Of a stretch of 64,000 bases of DNA, positions 28,918-37,439 are shown one piece after another (the first letter of the stretch is position 1; each line of letters starts with the position of its first letter). A program made the translations under genes and the position numbers. Source of the stretch: Roseobacter denitrificans OCh 114 (GTDB lineage: Bacteria; Pseudomonadota; Alphaproteobacteria; Rhodobacterales; Rhodobacteraceae); contig NC_008209.1 in the NCBI RefSeq assembly GCF_000014045.1, positions 3,991,001 through 4,055,000 of the forward strand, read 5' to 3'. The notes below the pieces were generated by a model. That model ran no database searches. It had not been told where the DNA came from and saw only the letters and a program-made list of their open reading frames with translations.

Positions 28918-29021
28918 ACTTTCCTCGCATTGCTTTGCCTGATTAATATGCAGGGTAACCGGCAATCGGCAAAGGACCCTTCACAAAAGGCTGCTTCGCA
29001 TTTTTTTTGAAAAAAGATTGG

Positions 29022-29032
29022 ATTGTTTTGAT
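29022..29032. promoter_or_regulatory. Shared urate-cluster motif ATTGTTTTGAT
   Basis: Exact reverse complement of the element at 27571-27581, located 27 bases before the allantoinase start in the divergent uraH/puuE promoter. A related GATCAAACA follows at 29042-29050, so the two may form one imperfect dyad with a 9-base centre. Confidence 0.4.
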
Positions 29033-29058
29033 TTATACGTTGATCAAACAAGAAGGAT

Positions 29059-30477
29059 ATGACTGTGCAGCGTTACCCCCGCGATATGTCCGGTTACGGA
29101 GAGACACCCCCGCATGCGAAATGGCCAAACGGCGCAAAGATCGCCGTTCAGATCGTTTTGAACTATGAAGAAGGCGGAGAGAACAACATCCTGCATGGCG
29201 ACCCCGCCTCTGAGGCGTTCCTGTCCGAGATAACCGGTGCGCAGCCTTGGCCCGGTCAGCGGCATTGGAACATGGAATCCATTTACGAATACGGTGCGCG
29301 CGCAGGTTTCTGGCGCCTGCACCGCCTGCTGAAGGACGTGCCGCTGACGGTTTATGGCGTGGCGACCGCCCTTGCCCGTGCCCCTGAACAAGTGGCAGCG
29401 ATGAAATCCGCAGGCTGGGAGATTGCCAGCCACGGGTTGAAATGGGTCGAGCATAAAGACATGCCCGAAGATGAAGAGCGCGCACAGATCGAGGCGGCCA
29501 TCAAGCTGCACCGCGAAGTTGTCGGCACGCCGCCGCGCGGCTGGTATACCGGCCGCTGTTCAAACAACACCGTGCGGCTGGTCGCGCAGACCGGTCAGTT
29601 TGACTATGTCGCGGACAGCTATGCCGATGATCTGCCCTATTGGATCAGGGAGGGCGCGCGTGACCAGCTGATCGTGCCCTATACGCTGGATTGCAACGAC
29701 ATGCGCTTTGCCATTCAGGCCGGTTTCAGCGCTGGCGATCAGTTCGAAAGCTACCTCAAGGACAGTTTTGATGTGCTCTACGAAGAAGGTATGGCCGGTC
29801 AACCCAAGATGCTGTCCATCGGGTTACACTGCCGCCTGATCGGGCGCCCCGGCCGTGCCGTCGCGCTGAAACGCGCGATCGAGCATTTCAAATCCCATGA
29901 TGGTGTGTGGTTCGCCACGAGGCTCGAGATTGCCGAGCATTGGGCAAAGACGCATCCGCCAGTCAACAGAGCCGCCCCGTCTGAGATGAACAAGGAGACC
30001 TTTGTGGCGGAGTTTGGCGGTATTTTCGAACATAGCCCATGGATCGCCGAAGCTGCACATGCGCTTGAACTGGGGCCGACCCATGACACGGCCCATGGGG
30101 TCCATCAGGCGCTGGCCCGTGTCTTTCGCGCCGCCAGCACCGACCAAAGGCTTGCCGTTCTGAAGGCGCACCCCGATCTGGCTGGCAAGCTTGCCGCCGC
30201 CAAACGCCTGACAACCGACTCTACCGCCGAGCAGGCCTCCGCCGGACTGGACCAGTTGACGGACGCCGAGCGCGCTGATTTCACCCGGTTGAACGAAGCC
30301 TATACGTCGAAATTCGGCTTTCCGTTCATCATCGCCGTGCGGGACAACACCAAAGACAGTATTTTGGCGGCATTTCACGAACGGCTCGAGAACGACCCCG
30401 CAACGGAGCTTGACGCAGCCTGCGCGCAGGTCGAACGCATCGCCGCGCTGCGCCTGTTTGACAAGTTCGGCGCATGA
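29059..30477 (+). CDS. puuE: Fused allantoinase (PuuE) / OHCU decarboxylase (UraD)
   Basis: A 472-residue bifunctional enzyme. Residues about 1-300 are a polysaccharide-deacetylase-type allantoinase (RYPRDMSGYG, NYEEGGENN, WYTGRCSNNT, GLHCRLIGRPGR). Residues about 318-472 are OHCU decarboxylase (FGGIFEHSPWIAEAA, HPDLAGKLA, NEAYTSKFGFPFIIAVR). Together they convert OHCU to S-allantoin and open its ring to allantoate. The order of domains is opposite to the order of reactions. The stop overlaps the allA start (ATGA). Confidence 0.93.
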   Translation: MTVQRYPRDMSGYGETPPHAKWPNGAKIAVQIVLNYEEGGENNILHGDPASEAFLSEITGAQPWPGQRHWNMESIYEYGARAGFWRLHRLLKDVPLTVYGVATALARAPEQVAAMKSAGWEIASHGLKWVEHKDMPEDEERAQIEAAIKLHREVVGTPPRGWYTGRCSNNTVRLVAQTGQFDYVADSYADDLPYWIREGARDQLIVPYTLDCNDMRFAIQAGFSAGDQFESYLKDSFDVLYEEGMAGQPKMLSIGLHCRLIGRPGRAVALKRAIEHFKSHDGVWFATRLEIAEHWAKTHPPVNRAAPSEMNKETFVAEFGGIFEHSPWIAEAAHALELGPTHDTAHGVHQALARVFRAASTDQRLAVLKAHPDLAGKLAAAKRLTTDSTAEQASAGLDQLTDAERADFTRLNEAYTSKFGFPFIIAVRDNTKDSILAAFHERLENDPATELDAACAQVERIAALRLFDKFGA

Positions 30478-30965
30478 GCGAGACACTGCACCTCGAACCG
30501 CTGAGCGCGCAAGCTTTCGCGCCCTTTGGCGATGTGCTGGAGGCCACAGGCACGCCGGACAAGATCATCAATCAGGGGCTTTGTGGCCGGTTTCACGATC
30601 TTGCCACGATGGATTTCACGCAGGGTCGCGCTGGTATCAGCCTGTTTTCGGCGCAGCCGCGCCAGTTGCCGCTGAAACTTGAGATGGTCGAGCGGCATCC
30701 AGAGGGAAGTCAGGCCTTCATCCCCATGTCGATGCACCCCTTTCTGGTCATTGTGGCCGAAGATGCGGCCGGGCATCCAAAGAACATGCGCGCCTTCCTG
30801 ACCGAACCGGGTCAGGGCGTGAATTACCACAAGGGTACCTGGCACGGCGTGCTCACGCCGCTGCATGCGCCCGGCCTTTTTGCGGTCGTGGATCGCATCG
30901 GTCCGGGATCAAATCTTGAAGAATACTGGTTCGACCACCCGTTAACGATCGACAGTCCAAAATAA
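30474..30965 (+). CDS. allA: Ureidoglycolate lyase
   Basis: A 163-residue member of the AllA family, releasing urea from ureidoglycolate to give glyoxylate. FAPFGDVLEA near the start and the cupin signature NYHKGTWHGVLTPL around residues 118-131 are typical. Overlap with the allantoinase stop shows co-translation. The intermediate step, allantoicase, is not encoded within the window. Confidence 0.92.
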   Translation: MSETLHLEPLSAQAFAPFGDVLEATGTPDKIINQGLCGRFHDLATMDFTQGRAGISLFSAQPRQLPLKLEMVERHPEGSQAFIPMSMHPFLVIVAEDAAGHPKNMRAFLTEPGQGVNYHKGTWHGVLTPLHAPGLFAVVDRIGPGSNLEEYWFDHPLTIDSPK

Positions 30966-31010
30966 ATACTGGCCAGCAGGCCGGACCATCCAGCAGAGGA
31001 TACTTAACTG

Positions 31011-32429
31011 ATGTCAGATACAGCTATCGGCACGGCAGAACAGCTGCGCGATCCCAATTACACGCCACCGCTTGTAAAGGCCGTGCCCCTCGGCATTCAG
31101 CATGTGCTGGCCATGTTCGTCTCAAACGTCACACCTGCGATTATCGTCTGCGGGGCGGCGGGGTTCGGCTTTGGCTCCAACAGCCCGGATTTTCCGCAGA
31201 TGATCTACATGATCCAGATGTCGATGTTCTTTGCGGGCATCGCGACGCTGTTTCAGACCATCGGTCTGGGTCCGGTTGGCGCGCGCCTGCCTATCGTTCA
31301 GGGCACGTCCTTTGCGTTCATTCCCATCATGATCCCGCTTGTTGCGGGCAAAGGGGTGGAGGCCATTGCCGTGTTGATGGGTGGCATTGTGGCCGGTGGT
31401 CTGTTTCACGCGTTTCTCGGCCTGTTCATCGGCAGGCTGCGTTTTGCGCTGCCGCCGCTTGTGACCGGTTTGGTTGTGACAATGATCGGTCTGGCGCTGG
31501 TCAAGGTCGGTGTTCAATACGCAGCGGGCGGTGTTCCGGCGATTGGCACACCCGAATACGGATCGCTGATCAACTGGAGCATGGCGCTTGTGGTGATTTT
31601 CGTCACGCTGGGGCTGAAATTCTTTGCACGCGGCATGCTGTCGGTATCGGCTGTGCTGATCGGATTGCTGGCAGGCTACGCCTTTGCCTTTCTGCTCGGT
31701 GAAGTGTCCCTCAGCAACGTGGGACGCGCGGCCTCCTTTGCCCTGCCCAACCCGCTGCATTTCGGCATGGAATTCACGGTTGCCGCCGTGATCGGCTTTT
31801 GTCTGATGTCCTTTGTTTCCGCGGTTGAGACCGTAGGTGATGTTTCCGGCATTACCAAAGGCGGCGCCGGGCGCGAAGCAACGGACCGCGAGATCGAGGG
31901 CGCGACCTATGCGGACGGTGTGGGCACGGCCATCTCGGGTTTTTTCGGCGCCTTGCCGAATACCTCCTTTAGCCAGAATGTGGGGCTGATCGCCATGACA
32001 GGCGTGATGAGCCGCGGCGTTGTGACAGTCGGTGCGCTGTTCCTGATCCTCTGCGGGCTGATCCCGAAAATCGGTGCCGTGATCTCCTCCATCCCGATTG
32101 AAGTGCTTGGGGGCGGTGTGATCGTGATGTTCGGCATGGTTGTGGCCGCAGGGATTTCCATGCTGTCTGACGTAAACTGGAACCGGCGCAACATGGTGAT
32201 CTTTGCCATCGCGCTCAGCCTTGGGCTTGGCTTGCAGCTTGAACCCGGTGCCCTGCAGCATTTGCCTGATACGTTGCGTGTTCTGGCAACCTCCGGGATT
32301 TTGCCCGCCGCGTTGATCGCAATCGTGCTCAATCTGGTATTGCCCGAAGAGTTGACAGGCGAAGCGACCGAAGAAGTCTCGGGCGGCATGGCCGGGCATG
32401 GCTCCGGCTCCCTGCCCAAGGAAGATTGA
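31011..32429 (+). CDS. NCS2-family nucleobase permease (urate/xanthine type)
   Basis: A 472-residue permease of the nucleobase:cation symporter-2 family with about 12-14 membrane segments. The NCS2 signature region appears as SFVSAVETVGDVSGITKGG around 268-286, with the conserved glutamate, and GALPNTSFSQNVGLIAMTG around 310-328. It follows allA by 45 bases and is likely the urate or xanthine importer feeding the pathway. The uracil-xanthine permease subgroup is also possible. Confidence 0.88.
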   Translation: MSDTAIGTAEQLRDPNYTPPLVKAVPLGIQHVLAMFVSNVTPAIIVCGAAGFGFGSNSPDFPQMIYMIQMSMFFAGIATLFQTIGLGPVGARLPIVQGTSFAFIPIMIPLVAGKGVEAIAVLMGGIVAGGLFHAFLGLFIGRLRFALPPLVTGLVVTMIGLALVKVGVQYAAGGVPAIGTPEYGSLINWSMALVVIFVTLGLKFFARGMLSVSAVLIGLLAGYAFAFLLGEVSLSNVGRAASFALPNPLHFGMEFTVAAVIGFCLMSFVSAVETVGDVSGITKGGAGREATDREIEGATYADGVGTAISGFFGALPNTSFSQNVGLIAMTGVMSRGVVTVGALFLILCGLIPKIGAVISSIPIEVLGGGVIVMFGMVVAAGISMLSDVNWNRRNMVIFAIALSLGLGLQLEPGALQHLPDTLRVLATSGILPAALIAIVLNLVLPEELTGEATEEVSGGMAGHGSGSLPKED

Positions 32430-32865
32430 GCAGGTCGCGCTTGCTTTGAACCGTAACGCCTTGTCACTCTCGTCGCGCGACCGCGCCGTGCGACAGGAAC
32501 GCCCCGAATAAGACGCAAAAGGCCCGGTCAGAGGATCGGGCCTTTCGCTTATCCTGCCAATGCCATCGTGGTCCATCGCATTATCCCGGCAGGACCTTTC
32601 GCGGAGTTTCTGCCCGCAAAAATCAGCGCGCGACGTGCGCGTAGCAATCGAATGGAAAGTCGCCTCAACGATCATATGAAGCGGCACACATATGCGACAG
32701 ATCAAGTGCTTAACATGTTTGCAGTGCGTGTCACCGTTTGTTTCGGTGGCACACACTGCGAAGTTCCAGACCATTTCAGCTTTCTGCAAGTTCCGTGAAA
32801 ACCGTCGACTTGCGCGAAACCATTGAAACCCATTCAGACGGAAGCAAGCCCGAACACGTCAGGGT
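32430..32865. other. Intergenic region after the permease gene
   Basis: The 436 bases hold the hairpin at 32518-32545 and otherwise no recognisable gene. Base composition becomes less GC-rich from here, as in the next gene. Confidence 0.4.
32518..32545 (+). terminator. Hairpin terminator after the urate operon
   Basis: Arms AAAGGCCCG (32518-32526) and CGGGCCTTT (32537-32545), fully complementary, with a 10-base loop. The right arm ends in TTT but the T-run is short. It lies 89 bases after the permease stop and is consistent with intrinsic termination. Confidence 0.65.
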
Positions 32866-33699
32866 TTAGTCTTCGGCTGTTTGCGGGTCCCAAGCCGTGC
32901 CCCAAACGTTGAGATTTTCCGCCGAACCGAGGTAGAAGGTTCCACCAGCGTCCGGCAAGGCTTGCCCCACTGCGCCGACAGTTGCACTCACAGCGACCGT
33001 CGAAAGGCCAACCACAAGCGGGCAAGCCGTTCCTGCGGACCCAACGCAACCTACTGTGCTGCCTACAACGCCAACAGCCCCGACAACGGTACCTGCGGCG
33101 AGTGTCACCGTCGTGTTCAATTCATCTCCCCAAAGTACAGAGAGTTGTGCAACCATTTTCTGGCCCGTTTCCACGCAACTGCTCTGCCAAACAGGAACAT
33201 CACTTTCCTTGTAAGTTTTTGCGCCTTCACGAAGCACCAGCTCATTCGTGGCAGTGTTCAGAACCAAATCCGTGGGCCAGTACCAACGTGTCGTTACAGC
33301 AAAGCCAATGCCGGTAACTGCATGGACGCATTGCCTTCCAGAGTAAGCCGTAAGGTTCGTCGCAGGCGCGGCACTGGCAACAACTTCGAAAGAGGAAATG
33401 ACATCATTCCACTCGCGGTCACTGTGATAAAAACAAGCTATATCTCCTTTGATGGGGAGCTCTTTACCTCGAAAACCAGCATCTGAAAAAACGGAGACTT
33501 CAGCACCATTGAGCTTGATGGAAGAAACTGTGTCGTTTCCAACACCTGAGGCAATCAATTCCCTCATGTCAGTTTTTCCGACCTCGAACGTATATGAATT
33601 ACCGGAATAATTGCACGCATCATACATCGTCACCGTTTGAGCCGAGGCAGAGAGCGATAAAAAAAACAGCGCGCCAGTCGCAATCAAAATTCTAAACAT
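32866..33699 (-). CDS. Secreted beta/gamma-crystallin-like protein, unknown function
   Basis: A 277-residue protein with a signal peptide at about residues 1-20 (ending SASA). Residues about 22-108 look like a beta/gamma-crystallin-type domain with two Greek-key halves: TVTMYDACNYSGNSYTFEVG, then SVFSDAGFRGKELPI and DVISSFEV. The remaining part has two cysteine-containing stretches and a hydrophobic, glycine-rich segment near 200-250 that could insert in a membrane. The ribosome binding site AAGGA precedes the start. Its codons are clearly less GC-rich than neighbouring genes, suggesting acquisition from elsewhere. It may bind calcium or act as an inhibitor; no function can be assigned. Confidence 0.75.
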   Translation of the reverse strand: MFRILIATGALFFLSLSASAQTVTMYDACNYSGNSYTFEVGKTDMRELIASGVGNDTVSSIKLNGAEVSVFSDAGFRGKELPIKGDIACFYHSDREWNDVISSFEVVASAAPATNLTAYSGRQCVHAVTGIGFAVTTRWYWPTDLVLNTATNELVLREGAKTYKESDVPVWQSSCVETGQKMVAQLSVLWGDELNTTVTLAAGTVVGAVGVVGSTVGCVGSAGTACPLVVGLSTVAVSATVGAVGQALPDAGGTFYLGSAENLNVWGTAWDPQTAED

Positions 33700-34177
33700 C
33701 AGACATTCCTTTTCATGAATAATGCTTCTGTGTACCGACCGCAGCGCAAAGCTTCAGTAACCTACATCACATTCGTGACCGTCAATTCTTCCGGCATCGG
33801 TTACCCAGCTTTGCGCAGCGAGCATTTGAGCACTCCTGTCCGGTTACGTCGAACAGCAAAAAAACCCGGCGGTATGGATCAAACGCACCAAAAATCTGGC
33901 TGACTCCCCCCGCCCCTGTGAATCACAATTGGGCATGGGACACTCAATCGTCGTTCATTGTACAATCAGGAAGCGGGCGGACATAGCGGGCCAGCAGCAG
34001 TTCGCAATGAAAGCCGCTCGTGACCTCAAGGCCGATCTGGTCGCCATAGACTGCGCGCTGGTGCCGTGCGGCTGGCACGTGATGTCGAATCCCATTTGGG
34101 TGGCCTTGATTGCGCGACGCCAGCAAGGTCGCGCAATCACCATTGAACCAGTCCTTGAGACCCGGGGCCATTTCCGA
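33700..34177. other. Intergenic region without a recognised gene
   Basis: A leftward frame of 75 codons at 33944-34171 starts 7 bases after the VOC gene stop and could be a small downstream gene, but it matches no family I recognise and has no clear ribosome binding site. Overlapping frames on both strands are equally uninformative. Confidence 0.3.
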
Positions 34178-34603
34178 TCAGACCGGAACGGCATCAGGCG
34201 CGTATTGGGCCAGAAACTCCTCTGACGGGGGAATAGGCGTAATGACGTCGATCAGCACGCCATTTGGATCGCGATAGATGGCGTGGCGCTGGCCAAAGGG
34301 TTCACTGACAAGGGCCTTGGCCACCGGCACACCCTCGCCGCGCAGCTTTTGGTCAATGGCATCGACATCCTCGACTTCGAAGTTGAGGATCATGCCCTTT
34401 GTTGCACCCCGTGATCCCTCCGGAATGGTCTCGTGTTCGGACTGGACGACCGCGAGATTGACCGAGGGGTCTGCTTCGCTTTGCAGGTGCACATACCAGT
34501 CAGCCTCGAATGCCGCACGAAATCCGAAGTGGCGCTTGTAAAACTCGGCTGTAGTGGCAACCTCCTTGGACTGGATGACGGGGTAGTATTGTTTGACACG
34601 CAT
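34178..34603 (-). CDS. VOC-superfamily (glyoxalase/bleomycin-resistance-like) protein
   Basis: A 141-residue vicinal-oxygen-chelate protein with two beta-alpha-beta-beta-beta repeats: YYPVIQSKEVATTAEFYKRHFGF in the first half and ILNFEVEDVDAIDQKL with QRHAIYRDPNGVLIDVI in the second. Such proteins are dioxygenases, glyoxalases or drug-binding resistance proteins. ATG 34603 has AGAGGAG upstream. It is divergent from a TetR gene, and the two share a promoter with duplicated operators. This suggests it is the regulated target, possibly protective against a small toxic compound. Confidence 0.82.
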   Translation of the reverse strand: MRVKQYYPVIQSKEVATTAEFYKRHFGFRAAFEADWYVHLQSEADPSVNLAVVQSEHETIPEGSRGATKGMILNFEVEDVDAIDQKLRGEGVPVAKALVSEPFGQRHAIYRDPNGVLIDVITPIPPSEEFLAQYAPDAVPV

Positions 34604-34622
34604 TTTGTAACTCCTCTTACTT

Positions 34623-34675
34623 ACATGCAGTATGTATGTAACATGAGTTTGCAAAAACATGCAAGATGTATGTAA
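34623..34675. promoter_or_regulatory. Duplicated TetR operator between VOC and tetR genes
   Basis: Two 19-bp repeats at 34623-34641 and 34657-34675 match at 17 of 19 positions (ACATGCA-NN-ATGTATGTAA) and start 34 bases apart, about three helical turns. Each is itself an imperfect dyad. Location between the divergent genes fits TetR repression of both. Confidence 0.65.
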
Positions 34676-34707
34676 AGTGTTTCTGTTCGAAGATGAGGGG
34701 CGCTGAC

Positions 34708-35301
34708 ATGACTGTGGAAAAACACAAACGACGCAGCCAGGCGGACAGACGCGCCGAAACGCGGGCAAAGTTGGTGGCGGCTGCGCGTGATCTTTTCACG
34801 GAAGTGGGCTTTGCCGAGACGCCCACACCGGAGATTGTGCGCCGGGCGGGGGTAACGCGGGGTGCGCTCTACCATCACTTCGCGGACAAATCAGACCTGT
34901 TCCGGGCGCTTGTCAAAGAAGAAGCGCAGGCGATTTCCGTTCACATCGACCGGGAAACCCGCGACGTGGCCGATCCCGAGCAAGCCATGCTGATCGGATC
35001 AAACGCCTTCTTCGAAGCAATGCTGGTGCCGGGCAGGGTGCGGCTGTTACTGGAAGAAGCCCCCGCCGTTCTGGGCCATAGCGATGCGGTGGCCCTGACC
35101 CGTGCAAATGGCAGTGAAGAACTTCACGACGGGCTGACCCGCGCACTGCCCGAACATTCAACGGCGCACATTGATGCGCTTACCAACCTGCTTTCGGCGG
35201 CCTTCGACCGCGCGGCGCTTGAGATTGCCTATGGCGCTGACCGGGTGATCTACACTGAAGCCATGCTTCACCTTGTCGGTGAGGTGCTTGATGGCAGCTA
35301 G
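34708..35301 (+). CDS. TetR-family transcriptional repressor
   Basis: A 197-residue repressor with the helix-turn-helix at about residues 25-60 (TPEIVRRAGVTRGALYHHFADKSDLF) and a ligand-binding C-terminal domain. ATG 34708 is preferred because GAGGGG lies 7 bases upstream; the frame extends further but without a start signal. It probably binds the repeats at 34623-34675. Its stop codon directly abuts repeat copy A. Confidence 0.87.
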   Translation: MTVEKHKRRSQADRRAETRAKLVAAARDLFTEVGFAETPTPEIVRRAGVTRGALYHHFADKSDLFRALVKEEAQAISVHIDRETRDVADPEQAMLIGSNAFFEAMLVPGRVRLLLEEAPAVLGHSDAVALTRANGSEELHDGLTRALPEHSTAHIDALTNLLSAAFDRAALEIAYGADRVIYTEAMLHLVGEVLDGS

Positions 35302-35400
35302 AGCGTCTGACGAAATACCTGAGACACCAAGTATCACGTAACGCGTTGAAATCTCTGATTTCAGGCAGCGTTACGTGATTCAGGTTTTTCGCATGACGCT
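35302..35400. repeat. 99-bp long-hairpin repeat, copy A
   Basis: The 21-bp ends (35302-35322 and 35380-35400) are inverted with few mismatches. Inside lie perfect arms ATCACGTAACGC (35333-35344) and GCGTTACGTGAT (35368-35379), then TGAAATC and GATTTCA around a 3-base loop at 35354-35356. The RNA could fold almost end to end. It begins immediately after the tetR stop. Copy B at 39314-39412 has the same length and near-identical sequence. Confidence 0.8.
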
Positions 35401-35553
35401 TTAAAGGCTCAGGCGAAACACCTGAAGAACAACTTGCCCCCTTGCACAACGAAACGGCCCGAGCCACGGGTTATTCACCGGATGCGATGGCCCCACCGGG
35501 CGCAGGCACGGGCGGTTGACGCACACCGGGTATCTTGCTGTGTCTGTATGCCG

Positions 35554-36498
35554 TCAGAAATTCACGAGGTCACCGCCCTTGAGGGACAATATCTCCCGCG
35601 CTTCTGCGGGCGTTGCAACCGTCAACCCAAGCCCTTCAACAATCTGACGCACCTTGGTGACTTGAACGGCGTTTGACGTTGCCAGTTCACCCTTTCCGGC
35701 CCAGATGCTGTCCTCGAGCCCGACACGTATGTTCCCCCCAAGCGCAGCCGATTGCGCCGCGACACGCAACTGGCTGGCGCCGGCACCCAAGACGGACCAC
35801 CTGAAGTCATCGCCAAAAAGCCGGTCAGCAGTGCGCTTCATATGCATCACGTCTTCGGGATGCGTACCAATCCCCCCCAAGAGACCAAACACGGTCTGAA
35901 CAAAGAAAGGTGCCTTGACGAGGCCCCGATCCGCAAAATGCGCAAGGTTGTACAAATGTGAGGTGTCGTAGCATTCGAATTCAAACCGTGTCCCATTGCC
36001 GTAACAGGTCTCCAAAACGTATTCGATATCCTGAAACGAATTGCGAAAAACCAAATCTTTGGAACCTTCCAGATGGGCTTTTTCCCAATCGAATTTAAAT
36101 GTCTTGAATCGCTTGAGCATGGGGTAGAGCCCAAAGTTCATTGATCCCATGTTCAACGACGCAACCTCGGGCTGGTAGTGCGCCGCGGGGGCGGCGCGCT
36201 CTGCGACGCTCATATACGGGCTGCCGCCGGTTGTGATGTTGACAACGGCATCGCTTGCCTGCTTGATCCGGGGAAGAAATTCGGCAAATCCTTCGACGCT
36301 TTGATCTGGCTGTCCCGTTTCGGGATTGCGCGCATGCAGATGCAGGATTGCAGCGCCCGCTTCGGCAGCGGCGATGGCTTCAGAGGCGATCTGGTCCGGT
36401 GTAATGGGCAGATATGGTGTCATGGATGGTGTATGAATTGCACCTGTGACGGCACAGGTGATGATGACTTTGCCGCCTTGGTCAGTTGGTTTGGGCAT
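35554..36498 (-). CDS. Beta-keto acid cleavage enzyme (BKACE, DUF849)
   Basis: A 314-residue zinc enzyme of the 3-keto-5-aminohexanoate cleavage family. It condenses a beta-keto acid with acetyl-CoA and splits it to acetoacetate and a new CoA ester. KVIITCAVTGAIHTPSMTPYLPITP at the N-terminus and the metal motif HLHARNPETG near 53-62 are typical. It follows the SDR gene by 13 bases, and the cluster also has a 3-hydroxyacyl dehydrogenase. That pairing recalls carnitine-type degradation, where a 3-hydroxy acid is oxidised and then cleaved, but the substrate is not shown. Confidence 0.88.
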   Translation of the reverse strand: MPKPTDQGGKVIITCAVTGAIHTPSMTPYLPITPDQIASEAIAAAEAGAAILHLHARNPETGQPDQSVEGFAEFLPRIKQASDAVVNITTGGSPYMSVAERAAPAAHYQPEVASLNMGSMNFGLYPMLKRFKTFKFDWEKAHLEGSKDLVFRNSFQDIEYVLETCYGNGTRFEFECYDTSHLYNLAHFADRGLVKAPFFVQTVFGLLGGIGTHPEDVMHMKRTADRLFGDDFRWSVLGAGASQLRVAAQSAALGGNIRVGLEDSIWAGKGELATSNAVQVTKVRQIVEGLGLTVATPAEAREILSLKGGDLVNF

Positions 36499-36511
36499 GT
36501 ATCGCTCCCTC

Positions 36512-37321
36512 TTACGTCAAGTATTCGACATTCCCGTCGACAGCCAGTGATTGCCCCGACAGGTTCGCGCCTGCGTCTGAAACCAGAAAACAGACAGTAC
36601 GGGCAACATCCTGAGCACTCACCATCCGGCGCAACGAGACCGCCGCCAGATATTCGTCCCGCATGGCATCGACGCTTAAACCGGCTACTTCCGCCTTGCG
36701 CGCGATCACACCATCCATGCGCGGGCCCTCCACAAAGCCCGGCAAGATCGCGTTCACGCGGATGTTGTGGGGACCAAGCTCTTTCGCGAGGCTCTGTGTG
36801 AGGCCAATCACCCCAAACTTTGCGGCTGAATAGGGCGTGCGATAGGCATAGCCGTGCTTTCCCGCCGCCGATGACATGTTCACAATCGCACCACCTCCAG
36901 CGGCCTTCAGCAAAGGCACCGCGCGGCGGGTAGCCATGTATTGCCCGGTGAGACACACGTCGAGACATGCACGCCATTCCTCTTCGGAAATATCCTCGAT
37001 TTGCGCCGTCGGCCCGGCGATGCCGGCATTGTTTACAAGAACGTCAAGCTGCCCGAACCTTTGCATCAGGTCGCCAAAGACAGCGTCCATTGCGCCGGCG
37101 TCAGTCACATCACCATGGCAGGCAAGACAACCGGTCAAGCTGTCCGCTGCATGCGCCAGCGCTGCGCGATCAACATCACAGATCGCCACCCGCGCTCCCT
37201 GCGCGTGTAGTTCTTGGGCGATTGCAAATCCGATGCCACTGGCGCCAGCCGTGATCAGCACGTGCTGGCCTGCAACCCCCGGCAAGGGCGGCAAAGCGGG
37301 TGCGTTTCTATTTTTCGACAT
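36512..37321 (-). CDS. Short-chain dehydrogenase/reductase
   Basis: A 269-residue classical SDR. The cofactor motif reads TAGASGIG near residues 26-33, NNAG follows near 95, the catalytic serine is in NMSSAAG, and YSAAK carries the catalytic tyrosine and lysine near 158-162. The start is placed at ATG 37321; the frame is open five codons further. The neighbouring BKACE gene suggests it oxidises a hydroxy acid in the same pathway. Just upstream lies the remnant of a TRAP permease. Confidence 0.87.
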   Translation of the reverse strand: MSKNRNAPALPPLPGVAGQHVLITAGASGIGFAIAQELHAQGARVAICDVDRAALAHAADSLTGCLACHGDVTDAGAMDAVFGDLMQRFGQLDVLVNNAGIAGPTAQIEDISEEEWRACLDVCLTGQYMATRRAVPLLKAAGGGAIVNMSSAAGKHGYAYRTPYSAAKFGVIGLTQSLAKELGPHNIRVNAILPGFVEGPRMDGVIARKAEVAGLSVDAMRDEYLAAVSLRRMVSAQDVARTVCFLVSDAGANLSGQSLAVDGNVEYLT

Positions 37322-37325
37322 GCTC

Positions 37326-37439
37326 TCAATTCCCAAAGACTGCGCGTGACACCCATAGAACCAGTTCTGGCCAAAGGATCAACAGAGCAAACCCGGTAAG
37401 TTGTGCGCCGACGAAAGGTATGATGCCCCGCCAGATCAT
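37326..37439 (-). pseudogene. C-terminal remnant of a TRAP transporter large permease (DctM)
   Basis: The leftward translation (MIWRGIIPFVGAQLTGFALL, then WPELVLWVSRAVFGN and stop) looks like the last transmembrane segment of a TRAP DctM subunit: short loop with RG, one long hydrophobic helix, then a tail. Its stop is 4 bases before the SDR start, the spacing expected for a former operon. Upstream the frame meets a stop within a few codons, and no more of the permease is visible. Confidence 0.5.

Noticed and set aside
31122..32789. Leftward open frame of 555 codons opposite the permease gene
   Set aside because: The translation is rich in His, Gln and Arg, which is typical of antisense reading of a GC-rich membrane protein gene; the plus-strand NCS2 permease explains the locus.
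33929..34225. Overlapping small frames on both strands downstream of the VOC gene
   Set aside because: No known family, no good ribosome binding site, and mutual overlap; recorded only as part of the gap.
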